64,000 nucleotides of DNA from Bacillus pseudomycoides (GCF_002582035.1 NZ_NUQE01000044.1:82545-146544), one strand, 5' to 3'; shown: positions 47,330-57,185, numbered from the stretch's first letter. Translations and numbers: made by a program. The notes: generated from the sequence alone by a model not told the origin.

Positions 47330-47494
47330 TCATTCATCTCTGCTTTTCATAATAAGAATCGCATGTGTAAATAATCCACAAGCAATCCCAATAAAAATTC
47401 CGATGTTAGGCTTTTCTAATAACATTCCTCCTGCTAAACCTAACATAAAGAATCCCCCATAAAATAACCTTACCATTTTCTCATATTTTTTCAT
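47330..47494 (-). CDS. small membrane protein after uppP, 54 aa
   Basis: MKKYEKMVRLFYGGFFMLGL opens two short hydrophobic helices (GGFFMLGLAGGMLL and IGIFIGIACGLFTHAILI) and ends MKSRDE. GGAGGAAC sits right before the ATG, 12 bp after the uppP stop. It is co-transcribed and probably a two-helix membrane peptide. Unnamed. Confidence 0.75.
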   Translation of the reverse strand: MKKYEKMVRLFYGGFFMLGLAGGMLLEKPNIGIFIGIACGLFTHAILIMKSRDE

Positions 47495-47506
47495 GTTCCT
47501 CCTCCC

Positions 47507-48286
47507 TTAAAATACACCAGTAAATTGTAAGATAAGAATGAGAAGCCCCAGAACCCATACATAATACGCAAATGTTTTTAAAGAATGATGTTTTAAATAT
47601 TGAATCATCCATGTGACGGCAATATATCCAAAGAATGCTGCAGATAGCGTACCGACAATAAGTGACGTGTTAGAGATTGCTTCTGCTTTTCCTTGGAAAA
47701 CATCGACTAACTGTAAGATAATCGCTCCAACAATTGCGGGTGTTGATAATAAAAATGAGAAATAAGCTGCTGTTTCACGGTCTAACTTTCTCCACAGAGC
47801 AGCAACGATTGTCATACCTGATCGAGAGATTGCTGGAAAAATCGCAAACGCTTGGAACGAACCGATAATAAATGCGTCTTTATATGTAATATCGTTCATC
47901 TTCTTACGTCCGCTTTTTTGTTTCTCTGCCATATATAAGAATAAACCTGTAACTAGAAATTCCCATCCTATCGTTATACCTGTTTTTGAAATCTCTTCAA
48001 AGAAATCTTTAAATAGTAAACCAATTACGACTGCAGGAATTGTTCCGATAATTAATAAATACGTTAATTTTGAGAATGGATTTTTTATTAAATAGAGAAA
48101 TTCTTTTTTATAGTAAATAAAAACCGCTACTAACGTCCCTATATGAAGCATCGTATCTAAAAAGAGCCCTGCCTCATCTAAACCAAAAAGGTGTCTCCCT
48201 AAATACAAATGACCAGTACTGCTAATTGGTAAAAACTCTGTTAAACCTTGAATAATTCCTAAGATAAAGGCTTCTAACCAATTCAT
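47507..48286 (-). CDS. uppP: undecaprenyl-diphosphatase
   Basis: 259 residues, about eight helices. It recycles the cell-wall lipid carrier. BacA motifs are LTEFLPISSTGHLYLG (with the essential E and S) and FPAISRSGMTIVAALWRK (PGxSRSG type). GGAGACAATC precedes the ATG. Excess of this enzyme confers bacitracin tolerance. Bacillus usually has several paralogues. Confidence 0.94.
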   Translation of the reverse strand: MNWLEAFILGIIQGLTEFLPISSTGHLYLGRHLFGLDEAGLFLDTMLHIGTLVAVFIYYKKEFLYLIKNPFSKLTYLLIIGTIPAVVIGLLFKDFFEEISKTGITIGWEFLVTGLFLYMAEKQKSGRKKMNDITYKDAFIIGSFQAFAIFPAISRSGMTIVAALWRKLDRETAAYFSFLLSTPAIVGAIILQLVDVFQGKAEAISNTSLIVGTLSAAFFGYIAVTWMIQYLKHHSLKTFAYYVWVLGLLILILQFTGVF

Positions 48287-48527
48287 GATTGTCTCCTTTC
48301 AAGTTTGCTTGTACCAGTATATGTTTGTATTTTTTTAGTTATGTAAAGTTACTCGTTTTTAATAGATTCTTATATTGAATGACAATCATGTGGTTTAGAA
48401 AATAAAGTGATAACAATTGACAATGGAGAACCCTTAAAGATAATATAAATGTATATGTAAGAATGTATGTTCGTTTTGCAGTGTAAAAATTTTTATCTTT
48501 GTATTTAATAAAAGGAGTGAATAGGAA

Positions 48528-48929
48528 ATGGAAAACTCAAATCAAAAAATTACTACCTTCTTAATGTTCCCTGGAACAGCTGAGGAAGCAATGAAACATT
48601 ACACTTCTATATTTGATCAATCGGAAATCATAAGTATTTCTCGAAACGAAACTGCTGCAGAGGGAAAAGTGCTGCATGCTACGTTTTCATTAAAAGGGCA
48701 ACTATTTATGTGTATTGATAATAGTAATAAAGATGTACATCAATTTACTCCCGCTATGTCATTGTTTGTCTCTTGTGATACGGAGGAAGAAATTGATCGA
48801 GTTTTTGATAAATTATCTCAGGATGGCGCGGTATTAATGCCGTTAACTGCTTCTCCTTGGAGTGCAAAGTTTGCTTGGGTCCAAGATAAGTATGGTGTTT
48901 CTTGGCAATTAAATCTTGCGAAAATGTAG
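48528..48929 (+). CDS. VOC-superfamily (PhnB-like) protein
   Basis: 133 residues. It matches the 3-demethylubiquinone-methyltransferase-like/PhnB group: KITTFLMFPGTAEEAMKHYT, FTPAMSLFVSCDTEEEIDRV and FAWVQDKYGVSWQL. A glyoxalase-type beta-alpha-beta-beta-beta fold; no ligand known. AAGGAGTGAATAGGAA precedes the ATG. Confidence 0.9.
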   Translation: MENSNQKITTFLMFPGTAEEAMKHYTSIFDQSEIISISRNETAAEGKVLHATFSLKGQLFMCIDNSNKDVHQFTPAMSLFVSCDTEEEIDRVFDKLSQDGAVLMPLTASPWSAKFAWVQDKYGVSWQLNLAKM

Positions 48930-48930
48930 T

Positions 48931-48944
48931 TTTGAAATAAAGTT
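48931..48944 (+). repeat. dispersed TTTGAAATAAAGTT motif, copy 2
   Basis: TTTGAAATAAAGTTCAATCA, just after the VOC gene stop. Confidence 0.4.
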
Positions 48945-48948
48945 CAAT

Positions 48949-48998
48949 CAAAAAGGAATCCATTTTGAAAAAAGGTTGATCAAAATGGATTCCTTTAT
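48949..48998 (+). terminator. intrinsic terminator
   Basis: AAAGGAATCCATTTTGA and TCAAAATGGATTCCTTT arms, perfect, after the VOC gene. Confidence 0.85.
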
Positions 48999-49079
48999 TA
49001 GAATTATGAATTTAGTTTTTATAAAAAAGATGAATCAAAACTCATAGGTATGCCCCTTGAATCTATGAGAAATTACAAA

Positions 49080-49607
49080 TTATTCATCAACCCTTGGCTG
49101 CGCAAACCCCATTCTACACATTGACCAGTTAAATGTTGTTTTTTGAATTTCATCACAAATATCCCACAAGTTATTTACTAAACGTAATTCAACATTACGT
49201 TTAAGCAGTTCTTGAAATAAATCAACTACTTCTAATTTAGCAATCGGAATTTGTGTTGTTTCACTTACATAATAGCCAGCAATCTCATCTTGAAGTGTGA
49301 ATTGTTTTATATCAAATTCATACAAGTATAATTTAGTATTTTTCATCGTTTCAAACCATTTGTTTTCAATCACTACTACATGTGAACATGACTTTGATGA
49401 TATATATGTTTGCTTGTCGATTTCAGATGTATTTGGTCCAACATGATAACAAACACGCGGACAATTTCTGGGTGTTAAAAAGTTAGGTAAGCATTTATCA
49501 TCTATTGCCCATACAAGCCCTTTCGTTGAATTTAAATCCGTTCGAGTAGGAATTCGGGGCTGAAACACTTGGATATGGCTCTCTTCGCTTACATGGAATA
49601 TCCGCAC
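49080..49607 (-). CDS. DUF6886-like hypothetical protein
   Basis: 175 residues. MRIFHVSEESHIQVFQPR and VWAIDDKCLPNFLTPRNCPR are the conserved start I associate with DUF6886; a conserved PRVCYHVG follows. No catalytic motif recognised; soluble. GGAGGGAAGCGTGT is near the start. Confidence 0.78.
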   Translation of the reverse strand: MRIFHVSEESHIQVFQPRIPTRTDLNSTKGLVWAIDDKCLPNFLTPRNCPRVCYHVGPNTSEIDKQTYISSKSCSHVVVIENKWFETMKNTKLYLYEFDIKQFTLQDEIAGYYVSETTQIPIAKLEVVDLFQELLKRNVELRLVNNLWDICDEIQKTTFNWSMCRMGFAQPRVDE

Positions 49608-50158
49608 ACGCTTCCCTCCTTAAAATACATTCCCTTGTCCTTCATTTTCTTAGTTTGAATACAATATATCACGACAAACCATATTTCCATATAGCTTGTC
49701 TAAAATGAATACACTAATAGGTGACAAAGGTATGACAAATTATTGATATATAGAAAAAATCCCTCTTCTTTTACAGAAGAGGGATTTTTTTAATCCTCTG
49801 AACGAGGTTTTAGTATTTCTACTTTAATTAACAAACGGCTTAATTGCAAAGACAAACATTCATACTGAGGTGCAGCAGATGCTGTTGTAATCCTCTAAAC
49901 GAGGGTTTTTCATTTGTCTCTATCAAATGTTTTTTCATTCAGAAATGCAGCTACACATCCATGCCCGCTTCTTTACCTTCACAGCCCCCTGTCCTATCTT
50001 TACAATATCTTTGCAAAACATTAATCCCACATTTAACTTCATCTGGTAATATTTTCATAGGAAACGTATCTATTTCTTCTCACTCTATCTATTAAAGATA
50101 CAGAAGAACACCCGCCAATCAGTCACAATGTTTCTACTAAATAAAAAGGAGACTAGTG
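49608..50158. other. gene-free stretch with a 17-bp direct repeat
   Basis: It holds a terminator at 49754-49791. TAATCCTCT(G/A)AACGAGG occurs at 49791-49807 and 49888-49904. An 83-codon frame at 49844 lacks a ribosome-binding site and looks spurious. Confidence 0.45.
49754..49791. terminator. intrinsic terminator
   Basis: AAAAAATCCCTCTTC and GAAGAGGGATTTTTT perfect arms, 147 bp from the nearest gene. Confidence 0.8.
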
Positions 50159-52489
50159 ATGACATCGAAATTCACGAGAAAGTCAAAAAAGGTTGCAACT
50201 GTTTTAGTATCGGCAAGTATTTTCGGAAGTATATGGATGGCTCCGGTTGACAGCTCAACCAAGGTTCATGCCGCGGAGCAAACTCTCACACAGGAGAATT
50301 TCGACCAAATCGCCAACGGGTCACTGCCTGCTGGCTGGAAGCTTGTACAGGGAGATGCCAAGGTCGTAGACGGCAAGCTAGTATTAGCTTCTCCTTCTTC
50401 TACCGCCCCTGCCAGAGTAGTGATTCCTTTAGGAGATCAATCAGGGAATTACGTTTTTGAAGCGGATATGACGTTTCAAAGCGCGGTGGAAGACAGCAGA
50501 TGGGCTTCATTGATGTATCGTGTACAGCCCAATTCTTATCCGTATTATCAATCCGCTATGCGTAAAGGCACTACGGCGATGAACGGACTGGAGTTCGCCA
50601 TTCGGAATGAAAGTAATCAGTGGGTCGTGCCGGAAACGAATTTTTACCCGGAAAATATGGCTCTCAATAAGACATATCATATCAAAGTGATCGCAAGTGG
50701 CAATCGTGTTCAGCAGTTCATCGATGGACAGCTTGTGATTGATACGGATCAAGCCGGGAAATGGGCAAACGGGGATGTTGGCTTTCAAGCGAATGGTACG
50801 ACGGTTCAATTTGATAATGTAAAGGTGAATGAATATCCGAATGCACTTCCTCCTTTAGCGAAAACGAACGCTTTTCTTCCGAAAGAAGCGAAAACGAATA
50901 TCGTGAATCCCCCTACGATCATTTCGCAATCTGTTGCACAAGAAGGCGCATCTTCGGTTCTCCTGCAGGCAAAGCGGAACGTGCAGGGGCAATGGGTTGT
51001 TGACGGAGTTCCTATTGAAAAAACTCTAGAAAACATAAAAGGCAAATTCATTCCGGTTGTTCAGGTGGAAGAACATGCGGATATTGAAGGTCTCGCGAAT
51101 ATCATGAAAGAAACACAGACGCAGGATTTTCAGATTTTATCCAGCAATCCCGCCATCGTGAAAGAAATGCGCAGCTTCATTAAAACGGCTCGCGGTGCCC
51201 TTCTTTACACCAAGTCATCCTTCAATAAGAATGATATGGCCGCTTTCGTGCGTGACATTCATGAAAGTGATGCGATGGTTGCGGTAATGCCGCAAAAAAA
51301 TCTGAGCCCTGATGCGGTCCATTATTTACATAGCCGCGCAATTTCCGTTTGGGGAAGCGGCGCAGAGGATGTGCAAGCCGCCCATACGCTCATTCATCTT
51401 GGAGTGGACGGCATTGTGACAGGGAACCCTGAAGCCTCCATTGAAGCGTTGGGACAATATCCAGAAAATACACTTGTGCAGCGCCCGGTCGTGGCGGCAC
51501 ATCGTGGCGTACCTTCCCTTGCGCCTGAAAATACGATGGCTTCCTATCGAAAAGCTTATGAATTAGGTGCGGATATGATTGAGACGGATGTGCAGATGAC
51601 GAAGGACGGAAAGTTGGTCATTATGCATGACTATAATGTGGATCGGACAACGAACGGCACGGGCTATATAAAGGATTTAACGCTTGAACAGATTCGCACA
51701 TTGGATGCCGGTATCAAATTCAGTCCCGAATTCCAAGGTGAAAAGGTACCTACCTTTGAAGAGTTTTTGAATGATTTTAAGGGGAAAGATGTGGTTCTGC
51801 TTGTCGAGCTTAAGGCGAGCGGCATCGAGAAGCAAGTGATGCAGGAAATTGAGCAAGCTGGAATGATTGATAACGTAGTGATTCAAAGCTTTGATGCCAA
51901 CCATATCAGAAACGTTCGCAGTCTCAACCGTGAAGTCGGAACCGGCTATCTTTACTCCGCTGGCCCTCCTTCCACACTAGACAGTAAGCTGAAGAAGGCT
52001 CAGCAGATGATGCAGTACGGCGCCAGCATGAACGCGACATTGAATGCAAGCTACGGTAGCCTGTATCCGGAATTTATCCAATATATGCGTCAGCGCGGAT
52101 TTCTGAATATGCATTGGACGTTCAGGGACGAGAATCCGTTTGGAGAAGCCTTGCAGGCCGGCGTTGTCGGACCGATCACAGATTACATGCAATGGCTGAC
52201 GGATGCGCCGATTCGTTTGGAAATACCGAATAAAAAAGTAAACCTGAAAGTCGGAAAAACAGCGACTATACACATAAAATCCAAAGTAAATTATCGTGAG
52301 GACAAAAAAGAGAATATTCCGACCACTTTCTTTGTGAACAGTGGAGAAGACAAAGTGAAAATTGAAGGTAGTACCATTCAAGCATTGAAGCCTGGAACAG
52401 TGAATGTATTTGCGATGCATACTTTCCAAATGCTTGGGAAGGAATGGCATATTGTAGCTGAGCCGATTGAAGTAACTGTTACAGAATGA
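50159..52489 (+). CDS. secreted multidomain glycerophosphodiester phosphodiesterase
   Basis: 776 residues from the ATG at 50159 behind AAAGGAGA. Signal peptide 1-39 (VATVLVSASIFGSIWMAP). Residues 45-225 are a LamG/concanavalin-like domain (NYVFEADMTFQSAVEDSRWA). Residues 245-440 look like a degenerate GDPD barrel without its HR or ExD motif but with the late LIHLGVDGIVTGNPE strand. Residues 443-695 are an intact GDPD domain: VVAAHRGVPSLAPENTMASY, MIETDVQMTKDGKLVIMHD, VVLLVELKASGIE. The C-terminal 80 residues are Ig/Big2-like. It hydrolyses glycerophosphodiesters outside the cell, for instance for phosphate or teichoic-acid use. Base composition is GC-richer than the neighbours, suggesting transfer. 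Confidence 0.9.
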   Translation: MTSKFTRKSKKVATVLVSASIFGSIWMAPVDSSTKVHAAEQTLTQENFDQIANGSLPAGWKLVQGDAKVVDGKLVLASPSSTAPARVVIPLGDQSGNYVFEADMTFQSAVEDSRWASLMYRVQPNSYPYYQSAMRKGTTAMNGLEFAIRNESNQWVVPETNFYPENMALNKTYHIKVIASGNRVQQFIDGQLVIDTDQAGKWANGDVGFQANGTTVQFDNVKVNEYPNALPPLAKTNAFLPKEAKTNIVNPPTIISQSVAQEGASSVLLQAKRNVQGQWVVDGVPIEKTLENIKGKFIPVVQVEEHADIEGLANIMKETQTQDFQILSSNPAIVKEMRSFIKTARGALLYTKSSFNKNDMAAFVRDIHESDAMVAVMPQKNLSPDAVHYLHSRAISVWGSGAEDVQAAHTLIHLGVDGIVTGNPEASIEALGQYPENTLVQRPVVAAHRGVPSLAPENTMASYRKAYELGADMIETDVQMTKDGKLVIMHDYNVDRTTNGTGYIKDLTLEQIRTLDAGIKFSPEFQGEKVPTFEEFLNDFKGKDVVLLVELKASGIEKQVMQEIEQAGMIDNVVIQSFDANHIRNVRSLNREVGTGYLYSAGPPSTLDSKLKKAQQMMQYGASMNATLNASYGSLYPEFIQYMRQRGFLNMHWTFRDENPFGEALQAGVVGPITDYMQWLTDAPIRLEIPNKKVNLKVGKTATIHIKSKVNYREDKKENIPTTFFVNSGEDKVKIEGSTIQALKPGTVNVFAMHTFQMLGKEWHIVAEPIEVTVTE

Positions 52490-52500
52490 AAAGTATAGAT

Positions 52501-52532
52501 AACTGCCCCTCTTTAAACGGAGGGGCAGTTTA
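52501..52532 (+). terminator. intrinsic terminator
   Basis: AACTGCCCCTC and GAGGGGCAGTT arms after the GDPD gene. Confidence 0.82.
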
Positions 52533-52960
52533 TAGCTGTCGGTCTATTTTTGTATCCTTGCCAAGAATTTTACTTTTATAAGTAAACGAAAAAAGCTGCT
52601 GACGTAAAATAACATGATCCATATCATCAAAAAAACTCTGAATGTCCGTTTCATTTATCCATTCATAACCATCCGCAAGCCATTCATCAACTTTAGCAAT
52701 CGCCTAAGCTGCTGATTTCTTCGGCTGATAAGCATAACTGTTCTTATGAAACCGATGCAAGCACACTGGCTCTAACCAAATTTTCACAACCGTATGTACA
52801 AATCGCTCCTCTACCGTTAAAATACCTATCTTTCCTTCCCATTGTCTTTCTTCATATTTACGGTTTTCACAGGCGATGGTGTGTATTTCCCTGTCACCAG
52901 CTTCATATCAATATCTTTTACCCCTTCACTGTAGCTTTGAAATAAAGGTTGTATTTTGAT
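52533..52960 (-). pseudogene. reverse transcriptase remnant (group II intron ORF type)
   Basis: On the minus strand one frame reads GKYTPSPVKTVNMKKDNGKE, R, then stops. A shift later it reads VEERFVHTVVKIWLEP, HKNSYAYQPKKSAA, stop, AIAKVDEWLADGYEWI, then TDIQSFFDDMDHVILRQQ. These follow the order of RT domains 1-3 in intron-encoded reverse transcriptases (PxxVKxVxIPKxDGxxR, YxxRPxRSA, DIxxFFDxIDH). At least one frameshift and one nonsense codon are present, and the YADD half is absent. No intron RNA structure was recognised. Confidence 0.75.
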
Positions 52961-53036
52961 CAAACTTTTTTCAAAACGGTTAAACTTTGTTTTAAACGGT
53001 ACGACTTTTTTATAAACAGTTAAACTTTATTTCAAA
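52936..53036. repeat. cluster of TTTGAAATAAAGTT-like units
   Basis: TTTGAAATAAAGGTT at 52936, then GGTTAAACTTTGTTTTAAAC and AACAGTTAAACTTTATTTCA, the last containing AACTTTATTTCAAA (53023-53036), the inverse of the motif at 41868 and 48931. The units are in an imperfect palindromic array upstream of the RT remnant. Confidence 0.45.
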
Positions 53037-53209
53037 TCAATAATTAACTTACTCAGCAACATTTTTTCTCTATACTGAACATTTTTATTAATCTTTGTTT
53101 TATTATCAAGACCTAATTCGTAAAAAGGCATATAAAATATAAGTACTACTAAGAGGCTCCAACTAAAATGACCTCAGCACAATACCGAGGTCATTTTTCA
53201 CAGAACTTT

Positions 53210-53584
53210 TTATTTAAAAAATACTTTATCTACATTATATTTCGCTTGAAGTTCATTAATAATATATGTTTCGTAAATTTCTCTTTCCATTGGATCTTCT
53301 ACGATACATGCATCAATTCGATATACTTCATCTCTATGAGCTTTGATTGGTGAAACAGTATCTTCAAAATGCTTTTTAATTCTTTGTCTTAATTTCCGTG
53401 CTTTTCCAACGAATAAGAGCTCGTCATTAATATTATAAAACATAAAAATGCCGCCTTTATCTCTCGGAATTAAATGAAAATCAATAAAGCCATTAATCGG
53501 AGTTATTATTGGTTCATCGCCTTTCATTACTTGCTTACGCTCTGTAATCGTAACGTCTGGTGCTGGTATCTTAATTTTGATCAT
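53210..53584 (-). CDS. GIY-YIG superfamily nuclease-like protein
   Basis: 124 residues. The domain starts at GGIFMFYNINDELLFVGKAR (GIY-YIG with G-F and F-V-G variants), followed by KLRQRIKKHF with the catalytic-type Arg, and ends NELQAKYNVDKVFF. The domain is stand-alone with a 40-residue N-terminal extension, like UvrC-type or YhbQ-like proteins of unknown target. GAGGACGTGACTGATC precedes the ATG. Confidence 0.85.
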   Translation of the reverse strand: MIKIKIPAPDVTITERKQVMKGDEPIITPINGFIDFHLIPRDKGGIFMFYNINDELLFVGKARKLRQRIKKHFEDTVSPIKAHRDEVYRIDACIVEDPMEREIYETYIINELQAKYNVDKVFFK

Positions 53585-53868
53585 GATCAGTCACGTCCTC
53601 TTTTGTTATAAAGGAAAATAATATCACAATTATGTAAGAAAAGCCATTATAATGTTATCCCATGTATATATAATATATGTGGGCTGAACAAAGGGCTCTC
53701 TCTTTTCAATGAAAACTCACGAATTATTTGATGAATAGAATCTCCGGTCTCAGAAACATTCATATAACGTTTTTGTTTTGCTTCACCTCCTCTACTTTGC
53801 GTTTGCGAGCTAACAATTTGATAAGTAGCCGTTATTTAAAATAATAAAAGTATGTAATGATACCTCTT

Positions 53869-53909
53869 AAAGTAAAAAAGATGCTAGATAGCATCTTTTT
53901 TACTTTAAC
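53869..53909. terminator. intrinsic terminator
   Basis: AAAGTAAAAAAGATGCT and AGCATCTTTTTTACTTT perfect 17-bp arms. Confidence 0.82.
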
Positions 53910-54134
53910 TAACTATTTAGTTATACTTTCAGCTAAATTACTTTTATTTTTTCCATGCTTCTACATGTGAATGCTCTAACTCCTCCTGCAAAAAATAGTT
54001 TTTATCCAGAAATGTGGCTGCACCATCATACTTGTTCCGTATGCCGGATTTTTAAATTGGACTTATATAGATCCTTTTTGTCTTTTTTTATTATTTGCAC
54101 AGGGAGTTAAAAGAATTTTGTTGACGCTCCCCCA

Positions 54135-54153
54135 TGACCATCAGGCTAAGTTT
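54135..54153 (+). mobile_element. solitary IS231-like end
   Basis: CATGACCATCAGGCTAAG (after CTCCCC) resembles the IS231 terminal repeat and the ends of the miniature element at 58439-58563. No matching partner end nearby. Confidence 0.45.
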
Positions 54154-54246
54154 GAGTTTTCTAAAAACCACTTTAATACTAAAAAAATGATAGAAACTGA
54201 AAGCAAAAATAAAACAAGAGAGGCTTTGCATCTGTCCTTCTACTTC

Positions 54247-55494
54247 TTATCCCCGAACCTGCCCATTCCCACGAATCACATATTTTGTGGAAGTCAATGC
54301 AGATAGCCCCATCGGTCCCCGCGCGTGCAGCTTTTGCGTGCTGATGCCGATTTCTGCGCCGAAGCCAAATTCAAAGCCGTCAGTAAAGCGGGTCGAAGCA
54401 TTATGGTAGAGCGCCGCGGCATCGACGGACGTGAAAAACTTGCTGACGTTTTCTTCGTTCTCTGTAATGATTGCTTCGGAATGCATGGAGCCATAAGCAT
54501 TGATGTGGTGAATCGCTTCTTCAACAGAGGAAACGATTCTGACTGCCAGCGTAAGAGACAAAAACTCTGTTTCCCAATCTTCTTCTGAAGCGGGTACAAG
54601 AAAAGAATCAATTGCCAATGCTTTCTTATCTCCACGCAGCTCCACTCCTCTTTCCTTCAAGAAAGAAAACAGCTCAGTACCGAATCGCTGCGCCCAATTC
54701 TCATGAAGTATAATTGTTTCAATAGCATTGCATACAGACGGACGCTGTGTTTTAGCGTTTACGATAATATCGAATGCCATCTGTTTATCCGCTGTTTCAT
54801 CAATGAAAATGTGACAATTTCCCGCACCTGTTTCCAATACAGGAACAGACGCTTCTCGTACTACAGTATCTATCAACTGCTTGCCACCTCTTGGAATAAG
54901 AACATCCAAGTACTCGTTCAATGTAAACAGCTGCTTTGCGCTGTCTCGTGAATTGTCTTCAATGAGCTGTACGCTTTCTGGAGGCAAGCTCGTTTGTTTG
55001 AGCGCTCGATGAATGACAGCAACGATGGCTTTGTTGGAATAAGCGGCGGAAGAACTACCACGCAAGATCACTGCGTTACCTGTTTTCAGGCAAATTGTGG
55101 CCGCATCTACCGTCACGTTCGGCCGCGCCTCGTAAATCATCCCGACAACACCGAGCGGCACGCGCATCTCCCGAATAGACAATCCATTCGGCCGTTCCCA
55201 TGCAGCTACACATTCTCCGACAGGATCGCGCAAATCAATCAGCTGCCGGATACCCTCTGTCATATCAATAATGCGCTGTTCATTCAGCATGAGGCGGTCG
55301 AGGAGAGAGGCAGACATTCCTTTCGCTTTACCTTGTTCGATATCCCGTTTGTTCTCCTCCAAAATATAGGATGTCTCTACTATCAATTGCTCAGCGACAG
55401 CCGCCAGTGCCTTATTTTTTTCGTTAGTCGATTTGGCCACAAGCTCTCCCGCAATCTTTTTCGCTTTTTGTCCCTTTGCCAACACTTCATTCAT
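54247..55494 (-). CDS. proA: gamma-glutamyl phosphate reductase
   Basis: 415 residues, the family length. It reduces glutamyl-5-phosphate to the semialdehyde in proline synthesis. Aldehyde-dehydrogenase-fold marks are [33 protein letters not shown] and the catalytic Cys in [15 protein letters not shown]; the end has [36 protein letters not shown] precedes the ATG. It is second in the proBA operon, 199 bp after proB. GC-richer than most of the window. Confidence 0.95.
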   Translation of the reverse strand: MNEVLAKGQKAKKIAGELVAKSTNEKNKALAAVAEQLIVETSYILEENKRDIEQGKAKGMSASLLDRLMLNEQRIIDMTEGIRQLIDLRDPVGECVAAWERPNGLSIREMRVPLGVVGMIYEARPNVTVDAATICLKTGNAVILRGSSSAAYSNKAIVAVIHRALKQTSLPPESVQLIEDNSRDSAKQLFTLNEYLDVLIPRGGKQLIDTVVREASVPVLETGAGNCHIFIDETADKQMAFDIIVNAKTQRPSVCNAIETIILHENWAQRFGTELFSFLKERGVELRGDKKALAIDSFLVPASEEDWETEFLSLTLAVRIVSSVEEAIHHINAYGSMHSEAIITENEENVSKFFTSVDAAALYHNASTRFTDGFEFGFGAEIGISTQKLHARGPMGLSALTSTKYVIRGNGQVRG

Positions 55495-55693
55495 TTTCGT
55501 TTCCCCCTTTTAAAGATTAAAAAGTATAAAATTTGAGACGTGTCCAACTCCGCCAACTAGGCATTACCATTCAAGACTCTCCTACATAGATGTTAGTTGA
55601 ATCAATCGGATGCTTAAAGCGAGAAAGGACAAACAGCGCCTTTTAAGAAGGAAGACCCTGTGTTCTTCACTTGAACGAGCCATCTCTCTATTC

Positions 55694-56797
55694 TTAAAAT
55701 GAAACCCAATTATCCCTATGAATAACCTCATAGCTATGCCTTTCGATTCGCGCTTGAATGTCATGGCTCTGCATACCTTTTAGCTCCCGCAATTCCTCTG
55801 CGCTATATCTGCACTGTCCTTTTCCTATCACGCGTCCTTGTTGCGTGATGACCTCCACGACTTCACCGGCTTGAAAGATTCCAAACACACCGGTAACACC
55901 GGCAGGTAGAAGACTTTTTCCACGCTGAATGATGGCAGCGACTGCTCCGGCATCCACTTCAATTTGTCCGCTGACAAGTGAATGCAGCGCGATCCATTGC
56001 TTGTTCATCTTGATCACTTTTTGAGGAGTATTACCGATATACGTTCCATCACCTTTACCCTTCAAAACATCTAAAAACTTCTCCCGTCCACGTCCTGTTC
56101 CGATGAATACACTCACACCGAGAGATAGTGCCGTCTTTGCCGCATCGATTTTCGATTTCATGCCGCCGGTACCAAGTTTTGAGCCAGCATCTCCAGCAAG
56201 AGAGGCGATTTCTTCCGTAACGGCAGGGAGAAAGTAATACTTTTTCGCGTCCGGATTTTTCTGGGGATTCCGGTCATACAAACCGTTCACATCCGTAAAA
56301 ATCATAAGCATATCCGCCGAGACGAGCCCGCTTACTAAAGCTGATAGCATGTCATTATCACCAAACGTCAGCTCCTCCAAAGAAATAGAATCGTTTTCAT
56401 TGATTATAGGAAGAGCGGAGCGGTTTAGTAGCTCCTGTAAAGTGGCGTAGGCATTGCTGTATTGTTCTTTTCTGGAAAAATCGCTTCTTGTCAGCAGAAG
56501 CTGCGCGATAACAATCCCATATTTGCGGAATTCCTCCGTATACGCCTGCATCAACAGACTTTGCCCAACAGCGGCGGCAGCCTGTTTCCCCTTAATTGTC
56601 ACTGGTCGGCCGGGATACCCGAGAGCGGAAAAACCTGCGGCGACGGCCCCAGATGTAATCAGCACGATTTCATGTCCTTCCTGCTTCAGTCGCGCCAAGG
56701 CGGCAACGTGATCTGAAAGCTGTTCGCCAGAGATGCCGCCATGATTCGCTGCCAAGGAACTGCTTCCGATTTTTACAACAATTCGTTGTTTTTTCAC
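55694..56797 (-). CDS. proB: glutamate 5-kinase
   Basis: 367 residues from the GTG at 56797 behind AGGGGGTACAAAA; the longer frame reaching 56914 would run through leader sequence. It phosphorylates glutamate, the first and feedback-controlled step to proline. The amino-acid kinase domain has [49 protein letters not shown] and [17 protein letters not shown]-terminal PUA domain (about residues 275-367) includes GVFQAG-like [14 protein letters not shown]-box leader lies upstream. Confidence 0.95.
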   Translation of the reverse strand: MKKQRIVVKIGSSSLAANHGGISGEQLSDHVAALARLKQEGHEIVLITSGAVAAGFSALGYPGRPVTIKGKQAAAAVGQSLLMQAYTEEFRKYGIVIAQLLLTRSDFSRKEQYSNAYATLQELLNRSALPIINENDSISLEELTFGDNDMLSALVSGLVSADMLMIFTDVNGLYDRNPQKNPDAKKYYFLPAVTEEIASLAGDAGSKLGTGGMKSKIDAAKTALSLGVSVFIGTGRGREKFLDVLKGKGDGTYIGNTPQKVIKMNKQWIALHSLVSGQIEVDAGAVAAIIQRGKSLLPAGVTGVFGIFQAGEVVEVITQQGRVIGKGQCRYSAEELRELKGMQSHDIQARIERHSYEVIHRDNWVSF

Positions 56798-56949
56798 TTT
56801 TGTACCCCCTAGTCTAAAATAAAAGTTTTTTGTGAATTGTGTTGCTTCTTTTTTCAAATGGAGACAAACTCTTCTTCTACCACGTGCAATTTGCAGCAAA
56901 AAACCCCTCACCAATGATGCCTATCTCGCAATAAAGAGCCAAATAAAAA

Positions 56950-57185
56950 AGACCGCTCCGTCCTTAAAAAGGACGAAACGGTCATTGTTCCGCGGTACCA
57001 CCTTCATTGATATAAATCTATATCCGCTTGTCGCCTATAACGCAGGCATACGCCTAAACTTTCGTTTAAGACTCAGGGATAGGTTCCATAGTTTCTATAC
57101 GAGGAATCTTTCAGCCCGCGGATTCCACTCTCTTGCGCAAGAAGACATATGTACTAGTTCCCTTCAACGATTTCCACTTTAATTT
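56950..57185 (-). promoter_or_regulatory. T-box leader of proBA
   Basis: On the minus strand the conserved T-box AAGGTGGTACCGCGG is at 57004-56990. It is followed by a terminator with arms GACCGTTTCGTCC and GGACGGAGCGGTC (56983-56951) and a T run. Upstream is a Stem I-like region of about 100 bases. CCT (Pro) in ATGGAACCTATCCCTG sits where the specifier loop is expected. The leader would let uncharged tRNA-Pro block termination. The specifier call is inference. Confidence 0.9.

Larger units (their letters stand above)
53585..54246. other. gene-poor stretch with decayed sequence
   Basis: A minus-strand frame at about 53655-53850 reads VSSQTQSRGGEAKQKRYMNV, SETGDSIHQIIREFSLKR without a start codon and may be a 5'-truncated gene. 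A terminator is at 53869-53909 and an IS231-like end at 54135. Otherwise nothing. Confidence 0.4.

Noticed and set aside
49844-50095. 83-codon plus-strand frame before the GDPD gene
   Set aside because: No ribosome-binding site, Cys/Ser-rich low-quality composition, and it covers one of the 17-bp repeats.
53655-53850. Minus-strand frame containing GEAKQKRYMNVSETGDS
   Set aside because: The text looks protein-like but there is no start codon or ribosome-binding site, and I recognise no family. It may be a truncated gene, so it is only mentioned with the intergenic region.
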